A DNA stretch of 64,000 nucleotides from Rhinopithecus roxellana (Eukaryota; Chordata; Mammalia; Primates; Cercopithecidae), in NCBI RefSeq assembly GCF_007565055.1, contig NC_044560.1, positions 83,023,295-83,087,294 of the forward strand. The letters run 5' to 3'. Made by a program: the position numbers and the translations under genes. This document shows positions 23,099 to 35,405 of this stretch, in pieces. Position 1 is the first letter of the stretch. Each line of letters opens with the position of its first letter. The notes below the pieces were generated by a model that saw nothing but the letters and a program-made list of their open reading frames with translations, had not been told where the DNA came from and searched no databases.

Positions 23099-23312
23099 AA
23101 CCAGCCTGAGTAACATGATCAAACCCCGTGTCTACAGAAAATACAGTAATTAGCCGTGTGTAGTGGCATGCACCTGCAGTCCCAACTACTTCTAAGGGTG
23201 AAGTAGAAGGATAGATGAAGCTTAGAGGTGGAGGCTGTAGTGTGCCAAGATCACACCACTGCACTCTAGCCTGGGCAATAGAGTGAGACCTGTCTTTAAA
23301 ATGAAAAAAAAC
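22391..23312 (+). mobile_element. Alu; older Alu split by AluY
   Basis: 22391-22690 full Alu. An AluJ-like copy at 22718-22785 and 23097-23312 is split by young AluY 22786-23096. 'aaaccagcctgag' is duplicated at 22773-22785 and 23098-23110. Confidence 0.87.
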
Positions 23313-23319
23313 CTATTTG

Positions 23320-23431
23320 GACTGGACAAGATGGCTCATGCCTGTAATCTCAGCACTTTGGGAGGCCAAGGCAGGAGGATTGCTTCAGGCCAGGAGTTCA
23401 AGACCAGCCTGGGCAACATAGTGAGGCCTCA

Positions 23432-23462
<31 letters not shown>

Positions 23463-23745
23463 GTGACAGAGTCTCGCTCTGTTGCCCAGGCTGGAGTGCA
23501 GTGGCGCGATCTTGGCTCACTGTAATCTCTGCCTCCTGGGTTCAAACAATTCTCCTGCCTCAGCCTCCTGAGTAGCTGGGATTACGGGCCCCTGCCACCA
23601 AGCCTGGCTAATTTTTTGTATTTTAATATAGACGGGGTTTCACCGTGTTGCCCAAGCTGGTCTCAAACTCCTGAGTTCAGGCAATTCTCCTGCCTTGGCC
23701 TCCCAAAATGCTAGGATTACAGGTGTGAGCCAACGTGTTCAGCTG
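23320..23745. mobile_element. Alu left monomer (+) with Alu (-) inserted
   Basis: 23320-23436 is a left monomer. An Alu in reverse follows at 23436-23745. 'ggcctcatcttttt' / 'ggcctcgtcttttt' mark the insertion. Confidence 0.8.
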
Positions 23746-23807
23746 GCCTCGTCTTTTTTTTTGTTTTTGTTTTTTAAAGCTGTTTGCATTTAACTTATTT
23801 ATTTATT

Positions 23808-23809
<2 letters not shown>

Positions 23810-23874
<65 letters not shown>

Positions 23875-24155
23875 AGACGGAGTCTCGCTCTGTCGCCCGG
23901 GCTGGAGTGCAGTGGCCGGATCTCAGCTCACTGCAAGCTCCGCCTCCCGGGTTTACGCCATTCTCCTGCCTCAGCCTCCCGAGTAGCTGGAACTACAGGC
24001 GCCCGCCACCTCACCCGGCTAGTTTTTTGTATTTTTTAGTAGAGACGGGGTTTCACCATGTTAGCCAGGATGGTCTCGATCTTCTGACCTCGTGATCCGC
24101 CCGTCTCGGCCTCCCAAAGCGCTGGGATTACAGGCTTGAGCCACCGCGCCCGGCC
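23810..24155 (-). mobile_element. AluY with a 64-nt poly(T) tail
   Basis: T-run from 23810 to 23873 without interruption, then a near-consensus AluY. A long pure tail is a sign of recent insertion. Confidence 0.92.
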
Positions 24156-24159
24156 TATT

Positions 24160-24452
24160 TATTTATTTTTGAGACAGAGTCTCACTCTGTCGCCCAGGCT
24201 GCAGTATAGCGGCGCAGTCTCAGCTCACTGCAACGTCTGGCTCCCAGATTCAAACAATTCTCCTGCCTCAGCCTCCTGAGTAGCTGGTACTACAGGCGCA
24301 TGCCACCATGCCTGGCTAATTTTTTGTATTTTAGTAGAGATGGTGTTTCACCATGTTGCCCAGGCTGGTCTCAAACTCCTGAGCTCAGGCAATCTGTCCA
24401 CCTCAGCCTCCCAAAGTGCTAGAATTACAGGCCTGAGCCACCGCTGCCGGCC
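24160..24452 (-). mobile_element. Alu
   Basis: Older reverse copy. 'ttaactta' is found on both sides of this Alu plus the AluY before it (near 23790 and 24453). Confidence 0.87.
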
Positions 24453-25030
24453 TTAACTTAATTTTTATGGCTGTATTTGCTATGTAACTTTTAATGCAGT
24501 TTACTTGCTTACATACATTGTATCAAATTACAATCCATTTTGGTAGTTTGTATAAAAACAATGTAATCAAAACTTTAAAAATCATTCAAAACTAGAATTT
24601 ATCCAACAGAAATAAAACAATACAATTAAAAATTATTTCGTGAAGTTTTAGACTTTTGCTTGATAATGACCAAAGCCCAAGTCACACAATCCACTGAGGA
24701 TAAAACATAAATAACATTCATAACGCAGCCAGCAGGCATGCACAGGCCATCTCTTGCCATGTCGAGATCCAGCGGTCAATCAAGAGAAAGTTCCCCAGTC
24801 ACGGCCGCCTGGTCACCATAATTTTGTAGCATAGATCCTGCATATATTTTGTCTGCCTTCGATGAAGTCACTGTCAATCCTGCTCATGTAATAGTAAGAT
24901 TTTGTTGGGTAAGGTTGAGCTTTGAAGGGCCACGTACCGTTCTAATACCTAACTTTTTTTCTTCCTCGCCGACAAACCTATTTTGCCCTTTTGGGTGTGA
25001 TACTGCCCCCATTGAGAGTGTATGCCTTTG
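24453..25030 (-). pseudogene. Unidentified stretch, possible retrocopy
   Basis: Not a repeat I recognise and richer in CpG than other intron sequence (gagatccagcgg, cacggccgcctgg, ctcgccgacaa). Read in reverse it starts with a short Met frame of about 45 codons (MGAVSHPKGQ...) and leads to AT-rich, 3'-UTR-like sequence. That may end in an A-rich tail at 23753-23780, beyond two later Alus. I cannot name a parent gene, and the tail could belong to the neighbouring Alu monomer. Ordinary unique intron sequence is an equal alternative. Confidence 0.3.
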
Positions 25031-25193
25031 AAGAAATTATTTATGCCAGATGTTTCAGAATCCTAATTTTTTGAATTTTAGAAAGTCATTATGGGACATA
25101 TAACTTGTATAACACAGCCAGTGAGGTCTGGGATAGAAACCTGTATGATCAAATATTATGAATATTTCTGTAGCAAAAATATCCATTTGTAGG

Positions 25194-25778
25194 CTGTTCT
25201 CAAACTCCTGGCCTCAAGCAATCCTCCTGCCTCGGCCTCCTAAAGTGCTAGAATTATAGGTATGAGCCATCGTGCCTGGCCTTCAGAGCCCCTTTGATTT
25301 CAGAATTCCAGGTAAGGAATTGTGGACCATGAATTAAGAGAAATATATAAGGAACAGGTTTGTGGAGAAGAAGATGCTTTTTTTTTTTTTTTCCTCCATT
25401 TGAGGTACTTACAGACGTGATTGGAAAGAATCCATGTTCCCTCTAGGTCTTAGGTATAGATCGCATAAGTCATTAGCATTTGTTTATTTATTTTTTGAGA
25501 TGGAGTTTTTGCCCTGTTGCCCAGGCTGGAGTGCAATGGTGCAATCTTGGCTCACTGCAACCTCTGCCTCCTGGGTTCAAGTGATTCTTCTGCCTCAGCC
25601 TCCCAAGTAGCTGGGATTAAAGGGGCCCGCCACTGCACCTGGGTAATTTTTGTATTTTTAGTAGAGACGAGGTCTCACCGTGTTGGCCAGGCTGCTCTCG
25701 AACCCCTGACCTCAGGTGATCCACCCGCCTCGGCCTCCCAAAGTGCTAAGATTACAGGTGTGAGCCACTGCATCTGAA
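25194..25778 (-). mobile_element. Alu right-arm fragment and full Alu
   Basis: 25194-25281 is right arm only. 25493-25778 is a full reverse copy. 25282-25492 between them is unassigned. Confidence 0.85.
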
Positions 25779-28170
25779 CAGTCATCAATATTTAAATCAC
25801 CCAATAAGCTATAATTTTCTAGTGAGTCATGATTGGAATTGCCCACTTTGAGGTGAAGTAAAGGGGGAAATAGGCCCTTTTTTAAACCCCTGGTCATTGG
25901 TTCCTTAAGTGTAGCTTTTAAGAGAATGAAGACAGAATGGAAGGGTAAAGATTAAGAGAAAGAACTGAGTGTTGGAAGGAAAAGGAAAAACCAACTGTTT
26001 AATGGAAAGCAAGAAAATAATGATTTTTTCTTTGACCCTAACTTCCTGAAAATTTTCCTTATAAGGAATTTAGGCCTTTCACTGCAGGAGGTGAGAAGAA
26101 AAAAGGAATACCTTTGATTCATCATTTAGGCCCTTGATACTTTCACATCACCTCATTAATCCTACAGGGTCCTATAAAGTTTATCGTGCCCATTTTATTT
26201 TATTTATTACTTTCTGAAGACTTGCACTATAAGAAATATCCCTGTTTTAGAGAGGCAGAAACAAAACTCTAAGATAGTGGGTAATTTGCCCACAGTTACA
26301 CAGTTGGGTTTGGAACTCAGTTCACCTGACTTCCAAATCAGTGCTCTTTTGACTACATCATGTTGGATTGAGTTGATAGAGTTAAGGGTGAGCACTGGAT
26401 GTTTGTTCATGGCATGTCTTCTGGGGGTGGAGAGGATTCCTTGTGTGGCCTTTTAGCCTGGCTTTTCTCTCCATTTCACCCTGGGCCTTTCTCACATGAG
26501 GCCCTAGAAGATTGCCTCCTAAATCTAACTCCCTTGTTTTTGATGAATACTTACAGGTTAGAGAAATCCCTGTTTCCATTTTGTCAGAAGGGCTGTTGGA
26601 AAGGCTCTTTCTTGTATTGTTGCTAAGAGCTAAAACGAAGAGCTAGTCAGAGGGATTTGTGTAATTCAGCTGACAGACAATGCAGAACCCTCTTGTCTGA
26701 AGACTGGAGTCGGAGGTGGAGGGTACTGCAGAATAGAGGCCAGGTAGCCAGCAGTTTTGCTATTCCATCTCAGAGGCATTTTGCTGTGTGGACCTTTGTT
26801 TTTATGCCTCTTTAACCAAACTCGTCTTGTGCCCCAAACCCTTCAGAAATATTAACCATCTAGCCTTCAGAGACTACTTCAGAGCTTACTCAGTAAAGAG
26901 AGTTCTCACTCCCATACTCTGAACTCATTGTACAGTTACATTCATTATCTTTTGTATTCTTAGAGCTGTGAGACTAAACTAAGTTGTAAAGTTTCCTGAA
27001 GGTAGAAACCATTAGTGCCTATTTGAGATAGTTTGGAGATAACCATTTGGTTATCCCCAACATGCACATACACACACACAGTGCAAGTGCTTACAAGCTA
27101 TTCAGTGTATATTTTTGTGCTGGCTTAAATGGAAATTGAGCTTTTTCATTTTCCTGCTTTAATTTGTGTTAGTCCCTTGTGGTACCTAGTGGTAGTGGCA
27201 GTGAAGTGTTCCTAGGAAGGTAAGAGCCACCTGATTCTATTTCAAAAGAGGTAGTTGGAAAATTTCTTTTGGAGAAACTGTTTGGACTATAGTTATCCTA
27301 GTCTTCTCCTGTGTCTCCCCTCCACCTCTTACTTCCCTTCCGTAGATCTGAGCCACTTAAGGGCCAAAGGACTGGTAAATCCCAAGAGAGAATTAGGATT
27401 AGCAAACTAGAAGAACTAGGAATATATTTATTTTTTATATTATATATATATACACACACACATATATATATATTTTTTACTTAGACCCTGAATTTTGAAT
27501 ACATAGTCATGTGTGCAGGAGATAGTTTTCCCCGGGTGGCCTTTAGCTAAGCCACCTAGTTTATAAATTTAGCTTTGTTTCCTGGAGTGATTACTGTTCA
27601 GCCCAGTCCATTGAAGATTCTACTAGAATATGAGCAGCCTTATTATGGTCCCATTGTGGACTGACCCAATTGTCCACTAGAAGAGTAGCCTCTGCCATTG
27701 TCTTGGTGACTCGCAATTCTGACAGGCTTGCAAATAACACCCTGAGAGCCTCATGCTGCCAGATCTGTTTCAGACTGTTTTCTCGTTTGCAGCATTTCCT
27801 GTTCTTGAAGCTCTGAGAGAAATTCAGGAATTTTGAAAAGCCATCTTCAAATCTAACCCTACTTTACCAGCATAGCATTTTATTGTTTACAAAGTACTTG
27901 GGTATATATTCTCATTCAGTCTTCACTGTGACTCTGAGATAGTCTGGGTAAGGGTATGAAAATTAAGATACCCAAGTTGCACAATTACTAAGTAGTAAGA
28001 CTAAGAATTAGATCTGTCTTTGTAGCTCTTTGCACCAGTACTACACCACTTCCAATATGCCTGTTGGTGGTCCATCCAGCACAGCTACCTTCTGTCAATA
28101 CTAGATATTTCCCTCCCTCTCTCCCTCCCTCCTTTCCTTCCTTCCTTTTTCTTTTTCTTTTTTTTTTTCC
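25779..28170. other. 2.4-kb Alu-free stretch with MIRs
   Basis: MIR in + orientation at about 26150-26390 (gggtaatttgcccacagtta) and 27880-28060 (aattaagatacccaagttgc), a TA/CA-rich microsatellite at 27430-27475 and a CT-rich tract at 28111-28170. The remainder (25,780-26,150 and 26,390-27,430) is unique. No open frame or splice pattern suggests an exon. Confidence 0.6.
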
Positions 28171-28394
28171 TGAGACAGGCTCTAGCTGTGTTGCCCAGGC
28201 TGGCTGGAGTGCAGTGTATGTCAGCTTACTGCAACCTCTACCTTCCAGGCTCAAGCCATCTTCCCACCTCAGTCTCCCTAGTAGCTGGGAGGCATGTACC
28301 ACCATGCCTGGCTGATTTTTGTATTTTTTTAGTAGAGATGGAGTTTCGCCATGTTGCATAGGCTGGTCTTGAATTCCTGCACTCAAGCAATCTG
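28111..28394 (-). repeat. Polypyrimidine tract and truncated Alu
   Basis: (CCCT)n then (CTTC)n then T-run at 28111-28170, followed by an Alu in reverse missing its last part (28171-28394). The tract probably grew from the Alu tail. Confidence 0.8.
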
Positions 28395-28534
28395 ATTCAA
28401 ATGGGGTTGTTTTTGTTTTTCCTTTGAGGTGACAGCCTTCAAATGACTACCTAACTACTTGCCAGTTCCTATAATTTCTGTTGCTCTGCATAGTAGTGTT
28501 TGTATCATTTGATATTTGTAGTTTTTGTTGTTGT

Positions 28535-29355
28535 TGTTATTGTTTTTTGAGATGCAGTCTCGCTTTGTTGCCCAGGCTGGAGTGCAGTGGTGCAATCTAG
28601 GCTCACTGCAACTTCTGCCTCCCGGGCTTGCGCCATTCTCCTGCCTCAGCCTCCCGAGTAGCTGGGACTACAGGTGCCTGCTACCGTGCCCGGCTAATAT
28701 TTTTTGTATTTTTAGTAGAGATGGGGTTTCACCGTGTTCGCCAGGATGGTCTCGATCTCCTAACCTTGTGATCCGCCCGCCTCTGCCTCCCAAAGTGCTG
28801 GGATTACAGCCGTGAGCCACCGTGCCCGGCCTGTTGTTTTGTTTTTGTTTGGAGACAGGGTCTCTTTCCGTCACCCAGGCTGGAGTGCATTAGCGCCATC
28901 ATAGCTCACTACAGCCTTGATCTCCTGGGCTCAAATGATCATCCTGCCTTAGCTTCCCAAGTAGCTGGGACTGCAAGTGTGCACCACTGTGCCCAGCCTA
29001 TTTATTTATTTATTTATTTTATTATTATTATTATTTTTTGAGATGGAGTCTCGCTCTGTCACCCAGGCTGGAGTGCAGTGGCGCGATCTCAGCTCACTGC
29101 AAGCTCCGCCTCCCAGGTTCACGCCATTCTCCTACCTCAGCCTCCTGAGTAGCTGGGACTACAGGCGCCCGCCACCGCGCCCGGCTAATTTTTTGTATTT
29201 TTAGTAGAGACGGGGTTTCCCTGGGTTAGCCAGGATCTCCTGACCTCGTGATCCACCCACCTCTGCCTCCCAAAGTGCTGGGATTACAGATGTGAGCCAC
29301 CACACCCGGCTTTATTTTTAGTAGAGACGAGGTCTCACTATGTTTCCCAGGCTTA
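28535..29355 (-). mobile_element. Alu; older Alu split by AluY
   Basis: 28535-28830 full copy. An older copy at 28850-28998 and 29312-29355 is split by AluY 29033-29311, with a TTTA/TTA microsatellite (28999-29035) forming the young copy's tail. Confidence 0.83.
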
Positions 29356-30065
29356 TATTCCTTGTTCAGGGCAAGAACTGGATCATACCTCGTTTGAGAG
29401 TTTGAATCAAATGTGTGGTGGAATTGAAAAGCAGCATTGACACTCCTGGGAGCACACTCCTTCCAGGAAACAACAAAGGTGTCCTGTGGTTGGTATGCTG
29501 TCAAGTAAGGTATATGTAATGGTGGAAACATTGGCTCTCATCAGAAATACCTGGTTTAATCTCTCCCACTTATTAGCTGGGTTCTTCTGCAAGTTATGCC
29601 TCAGTTTACCTACCTCTAAAATGAGAGTTCTGTGTGAGTCTAAGCTAATAATCAAATCCTTACTAAATCAATTATCAATCAGATATGAATTTTGCCTGGG
29701 AATGCCTCCCTCTACAAATACTAGAGATTGACTTTGGGGTATTTGAAAGATATTTCAAATATAATATCTTGGTTTGTAGTCTGGATTTAGTAGATAAAGA
29801 TTTTGTTTTTACCATGGCCAGTGATTTTGAAAAGCATTCTAGACTGAACTTGAGAAGACTGCTTCCCAGCTAGTAGAGAGGACACAAATGTGACTTTCTT
29901 GGCAAAGCATTGTGATCCTTGCCTGCCTTGGTGGCCTAACAAAGGTCTTCTCCCAGCAGGTCATGGAAAATAAGTAACTTGACACAGGAAAGGAACTTGT
30001 ATACTGCAAGCCAATTGGTTTGATAAGTTGATTTAATCACAAAAGTCATTAACATTGAAGGTATC
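29356..30065. other. Unique intron sequence with a MIR
   Basis: MIR-like text in reverse at about 29530-29640 (tcagtttacctacctctaaa). Otherwise unassigned. Confidence 0.5.
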
Positions 30066-30066
30066 T

Positions 30067-30707
30067 CAGGCCAGACATGGGGGCTCATGCCTGTAATCCC
30101 AGCATTTTGGGAGGCTGAGACTGGCAGATCACTTGAGGTCAGGAGTTCGAGACTGCCCTGGCCAACATGGTGAAGCCCCGTCTCTACTGAAAATACAAAA
30201 ATTAGCCAGGTGTGGTGTCACATGCCTGTAGTCCCAACTACTCAGGAGGCTGGGGTGGGAGAATCACGTGAACCCCAACATTGCACCACTGCAGTCCAGC
30301 CTGGGCGACAGCAAGACTGTCTCAAAAAAAAAAAAAAAAAAAGAGGCATCTCGAAGTTCATTAAGAAAGGACTCGTGTGGATCATTGATTTATAAGAAAA
30401 AATAGGGGGCCAGGCATGGTCGTGCATATCTGTAATCCCAGCGCTGTGGGAGACCAAGGCGGGTGGATCACCTGAGGTCAGTAATTTGAGACCAACCCGG
30501 CCAACATTGTGAAATCCCATCTCTACTAAAAATACAAAAATTAGCCGGGCCTGGTGGTGGACATCTGTAATCCCAGCTACTCAGGAGGCTGAGGCAGGAG
30601 AATCGGGTGGTGGAGATTTCAGTGAGCCAAGATTACGCCATTGCACTCCAGCTGGGTGACGAGAGCGAAACTTCATCTCAAAAAAAAGAAAAAAAAAAAA
30701 AAAACTT
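30067..30707 (+). mobile_element. Two + Alus
   Basis: 30067-30342 lacks part of the right arm (gaaccccaacattgcaccac). 30409-30707 has a shortened right arm. 30343-30408 is unique. Confidence 0.85.
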
Positions 30708-30769
30708 AGGGGTACATCTTCATGGCCTTGGAGTAGGTAGGCAATGATTTGCTAGATAAGATGCCGAAG

Positions 30770-31368
30770 ACTGGGCACGGTGGTTCACACCTGTCATCCC
30801 AACACTTTGGGAGGCCAAGGCAGGAAGATCACTTGAGCCCAAGAGTTCCAAGACCAACCTGGGCAACAAAGTGAGACCCTGTCTCTACTTCTGTTTTTTT
30901 TTTTTTTTTTTTTTGAGACGGAGTCTTGCTCTGTCGCCCAGGCTGGAGTGCAGTGGCCAGATCTCGGCTCACTGCAAGCTCCGCCTCCCGGGTTTATGCC
31001 ATTCTTCTGCCTCAGCCTCCCGAGTAGCTGGGACTACAGGCGCCCACCACCTCGCCCGGCTAATTTTTTTTATTTTTTAGTAGAGACGGGGTTTCACCAC
31101 GTTCGCCAGGATGGTCTCGATCTCCTGACCTCGTGATCCACCCGTCTCAGCCTCCCAAAGTGCTGGGATTACAGGCTTGAGCCACCGCGCCCGGCCTACT
31201 TCTATTTTTTAAAGTAAAAAAAGACTTAACAAAGAAGTTGTATGTATATATGTATTTATAGACTTAGTTAAAATTTAAAACTTTTGGCCAGGTGCAGTGG
31301 CCCACACCTATAATTCCAACACTTTGGGAGGACAAGTCAGGCAGATTGCTTGACTACTGCCTGTCAGG
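30770..31368. mobile_element. Alu left monomer split by AluY (-), then Alu fragment (+)
   Basis: The left monomer at 30770-30892 resumes at about 31196 after a young reverse AluY (30894-31195). 'tacttctgttttt' / 'tacttctattttt' flank it. 31286-31368 is an Alu head fragment. Confidence 0.83.
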
Positions 31369-31479
31369 GAATCCAACCTGGTCTCCTGTGTGACAGGTAA
31401 GGATACTATACAAATGAGGATATATTTTCACTTTCTTGATGGTGTCTTTTATTTACTTTTTACATATATATATATTTTT

Positions 31480-32223
31480 TAACTTTTTTGAGACGGGGTC
31501 TTGCTCTGTTGCCCAGGCTGTAGTGCAGTGGCGTGATCTCAGCTCACTGCAATCTCCACTTTCTAGGTTCAAGCAATTCTCCTGCCTCAGCTTCCCAAGT
31601 AGCTGGGATTACAGGCATGCACCACCACACCTGGCTAATATTTGTATTTTTAGTAGAGATGGTATTTCACCACGTTGTCCAGGCTGGTCTTGAACTCCTG
31701 ACCTCACGTGATCCTCCCACTTTGGCTTCCCAAAGTGGGGATTACAGGCATGAGCCACTGTGCCCGGCCCAGTGGTGTCTTTTAAAGCATTAAAGTGTTT
31801 CATTTTGTTTTGTTTGAGACAGTATCTTGCTCTGTCACCCAGGCTAGAGTGCTGTAGCGTGATCACAGCTCACTACAGCCTCAACTGCAAGGGCTCAGGC
31901 AATCCTCTTATCTCCCAGGTAGCTGGGACTACAGGCACATGCCCCCATGCCTGGCTTTTTGTATTTTTTATAAAGGTGGGGTTTTGCCATCTTGCCCAGA
32001 CTGGTCTCAAACTCCTGGGGTCAAGTGATCTGCCTGCCTCAACCTCCCAAAGTGGGAATACAGGCATGAGCCACCATGTCCAGTCAGTGCAGCCATTTTA
32101 TTTTTAAAATATGGTGTCCCACTCTGTAGCCCAGGCTGGTCTCAAACTCCTGGTCTCCAGTGATCCACCTGCCTCAGCCTCCAAATGTATTGGGATTACA
32201 GACGTGAGCCACGGTGCCTGGCC
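31480..32223 (-). mobile_element. Two Alus and a right-arm fragment
   Basis: 31480-31770 with flanking 'ggtgtctttta'; 31804-32085; right-arm-only fragment 32098-32223. Confidence 0.85.
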
Positions 32224-32247
32224 CCAAAGTATTTTTTAAAGTGGTTG

Positions 32248-33450
32248 CATGGCTCAGCGCGGAGTTTCACACCTGTAATCCCAGCACTCTGCGAGGCTGA
32301 GGCAGGCGGATCACTTGAGCCTAGGAATTTGAGACTAGCCTAGAAAACATGTTGAAACCTCATCTCTACAAAAAATATGAAAATTAGCCAGGTGTGGTGG
32401 TACATACCTGTAGTCCCAGCTACTTGGGAGGCTGAGGTGAGAGGATTGCTTGAGTCAGAGGTTGAGGCAGCAGTGAGCCGTGACTGTACCACTGCACTCC
32501 AGCCTGGGTGACAGAGCAAGACCTTGTCTCAAAATCATGAAGGTTAGAAGGCAGTAGGATAACAAAGTGCTGAAAGAGGCCAGGCACAGTGGTTCATACC
32601 TGAAATCCAGCACTTTGGGAGGCCAAGACCAGGGGATGACTTGAGCCAAGGAATTAATGACCAGCCTGGGCAACATCACAAGACCTAGTCTCTACAAACA
32701 AACAAAAAAAAATTTACTTGGATGTGGTGGCATGGGCCTGTGGTCCCAGCTATGTGGGAGGCTGAGGTAGGAAGATTGCCTCATGAGGTCGAGGCTGTGG
32801 GGAGTTGATTGTGCTACTACATTGCAGCCTGTATGACAGAGCAAAAACCTGTCTCAAAAACAAAACAAAAAAGCAAAGTGCTGAAAGAAAAACCATCAAG
32901 CAAGAATTCTATATCTGGCCAGGCGGCATGGGCATGGTGGCTCACCCCTGTAATCCCAGCACTTTGGAGGTCGAGGCAGGCAGATCACTTGAGATCAGGA
33001 GTTTGAGACCAGCCTGGCCAACATGGTGAAACCCTGTCTCTACTAAAAATACAAAAATTAGCCAGGTGCAGTGGCAGGCACCTGTAATCCCAGCTACTGG
33101 GGAGGCTGAAACAAGAGAATTGCTTGAGGCTGGGCGTGGTGGCTCATGCCTGTAATCCCAGCACTTTGGGAGGCCGAAGTGGGTAGATCACCTGAGACCC
33201 GGAGTTCGAGAGCAGCCTGGCCAATATGGTGAAACCTCTTCTCTACTAAAAATTCAAAAATTATTATTTTTTTGATTAAAAAAATGAGTGGTGAGCCCCT
33301 GTAGTCCCAGCTACTGGGGAGGCCGAGGCGGGAGAATCACTTGAACCCAGGAGGCAGAGGTTGCAGGGAGCCGAGATAGCACCATTGCACTCCAGCCTTG
33401 GCGACAGTGCAACGCTTCATCTCAAAAAAACAAAAACAAAAACAAAAACC
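32248..33450 (+). mobile_element. Four + Alus interrupting an L1
   Basis: 32248-32535, 32577-32865, 32919-33125 (cut off in the right arm) and 33127-33450. L1 text between them ('aagtgctgaaag', 'caagcaagaattctatatct') shows they landed in an L1M fragment that continues to 35178. Confidence 0.83.
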
Positions 33451-33539
33451 TATATCTAACAAAACTGTCCTTCTAAAATGAGGGAGAAATTAAGATGTTT
33501 CCAGATAAACAAAAACTTAGGGGGCTCGTTAACCACTAA

Positions 33540-34145
33540 ACCTGCAGTGACTTACGCCTATGATCTTAGCACTTTAGGAGGCTGAGGCAGGAAGATCACT
33601 TGAGTCCAGGAGTTCAAGACCAGCCTGGGCAACATAACAAAACCCCATCTCTGGCCGGGCGCGGTGGCTCAAGCCTGTAATCCCAGCACTTTGGGAGGCC
33701 GAGACAGGCGGATCACGAGGTCAGGAGATCGAGACCATCCTGGCTAACACGGTGAAACCCCGTCTCTACTAAAAATACAAAAACTAGCCGGGCGAGGTGG
33801 CGGGCGCCTGTAGTCCCAGCTACTCGGGAGGCTGAGGCGGGAGAATGGCGTAAACCTGGGAGGCGGAGCTTGCAGTGAGCTGAGATCGTGCCACTGCACT
33901 CCAGCCTGGGCGACAGAGCGAGACTCCGCCTCAAAAAAAAAAAAAAAAAAAAAAACCATCTCTACTCAAAATACAAAAATTAGCCAGATGTAGTGGTGCG
34001 TGCCTATAATCCTAGCTACCTGGGAGGCTGAGACAGGAGAATTGCTAGAACCCGGGAGGCAAGGGCTGCAGTGAGCTGAGACCATGCCACTGCACTCAAG
34101 CCTGGGCAACAAAGCAAGACTCTGTCTCAAAAAAAAAAGAAAAGT
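33540..34145 (+). mobile_element. Alu split by AluY
   Basis: The older copy at 33540-33653 and 33956-34145 is interrupted by a young AluY at 33654-33955. 'ccatctct' is repeated at the joints. Confidence 0.88.
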
Positions 34146-34403
34146 GCTATAAAAAGAATGTACTGATATATGTTAAAACATGGATGAACCTCAAAATTAT
34201 TATACTAAGTGAAAGAAGCCAGTCAAAAAAGACCACATATTGTATGATTCCATTTAAGTGAAATGTCCAGAGCAGGCAAATCTGTAAGAAACAGAAAGTA
34301 CCTTAGTGATTGTTTACAGCTTAGGTGGGTGAGCATTGGGGGTGACAGTTAAAGAGTTAATGGGGTTTCTTTTTTTTTTAATTTCATTTAATTTATTATT
34401 GTT

Positions 34404-35017
34404 TTGCTTTTTTTTTTTTCCTTTGAGACGGAGTCTTGCTCTGTTGCCCAGGCTGGAGTGCAGTGGCACAGTCTCAGCTCACCGCAACCTCCGCTTTCCA
34501 GGTTCAAGCGATTCTCCTGCCTCAGGCTTCTGAGTTACTGGGACTACAGGCAAGCGCTACCACTCCTGGCTTATTTATTTATTTATTTATTTATTTTATT
34601 TATAGACAGAATTTTGCTCTTGTTACCCAGGCTGGAGTGCAATGGCGCGATCTCAGCTCACCGCAACCTCTGCTTCATGGGTTCAAGTGATTCTCCTGCT
34701 TCAGCCTCTGAAGTAGCTGGGATCACAGGCATGTGCCACCACACCTGGCTAATTTTGTATTTTTAGTAGAGATGGGGTTTCTCCATGTTGGTCAGGCTGG
34801 TCTCGAACTCTTGACCTCAAGTGATCCACCCACTTCAGCCTCCCAAATTGCTAGAATTACAGGTGTGAGCCACCATGCCGGGCCATTTGTGTTTTTTTTA
34901 GAGGCAGGGTCTAATTATGTTGTCCAGACTGGTCTTGAACTCCTGGGCTCAAGTGATCTGACCGCCTCGGCCTCCCAAAGTGCTGGAATTACAGGTGTTA
35001 GCTGCCATGCCTGGCCA
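34404..35017 (-). mobile_element. Alu split by another Alu, same orientation
   Basis: Outer copy 34404-34571 and 34885-35017. Inner copy 34572-34884 begins with a (TTTA)n tail and ends 'ccaccatgccgggcc'. Confidence 0.87.
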
Positions 35018-35178
35018 TAGAGCTATGGGTTTTGTTTTTTTTTTTAGGATGATGAAGATGTTCTAAAATTGTGCTGATGGTTGCCCAGCTCTAAATATAC
35101 TAAAAATCATACTAAATATACTAAAAATATATGGGTTGTATGGTATATGAGTTACATCTCAATAAACCTGTTACCAAG

Positions 35179-35405
35179 GGAAATAAGAAGATTAGGACTT
35201 CTTTGCCAACAGGATACTTAAAAGTCTGAACAAAGAGAGGATCACTTAAAAATTCTAACATGCTGTTTAATTTGTATTAACAGAATTTAACCAGAGGCTC
35301 CAAACTGGTAGTCTGTAGGCTGCACTTGGCTTGCAGCAGATGTGTCTTACAAGGACTAATATATTTTGCAAAAATTGAACAAACATTAAACAGTTGGCTG
35401 TATAT
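35179..35405. other. Unassigned old sequence
   Basis: 'ggtagtctgtaggctgcact' and 'ttggcttgcagcagatgtg' recall hAT-type MER elements, but I cannot name one. It resumes after the Alus at about 36,091. Confidence 0.3.

Larger units (their letters stand above)
32536..35178 (+). mobile_element. L1M LINE 3' part, split by Alus
   Basis: L1 text at 32536-32576, 32866-32918, 33451-33540 (tccagataaacaaaaactta), 34147-34370 (ccacatattgtatgattcca) and 35030-35178 (aatatactaaaaatcat, ending 'tctcaataaa'). The order is that of a + strand L1M reaching its 3' end. Confidence 0.75.

Noticed and set aside
27430..27475. TA/CA tract as a possible origin or regulatory repeat
   Set aside because: A short mixed microsatellite with no further structure.
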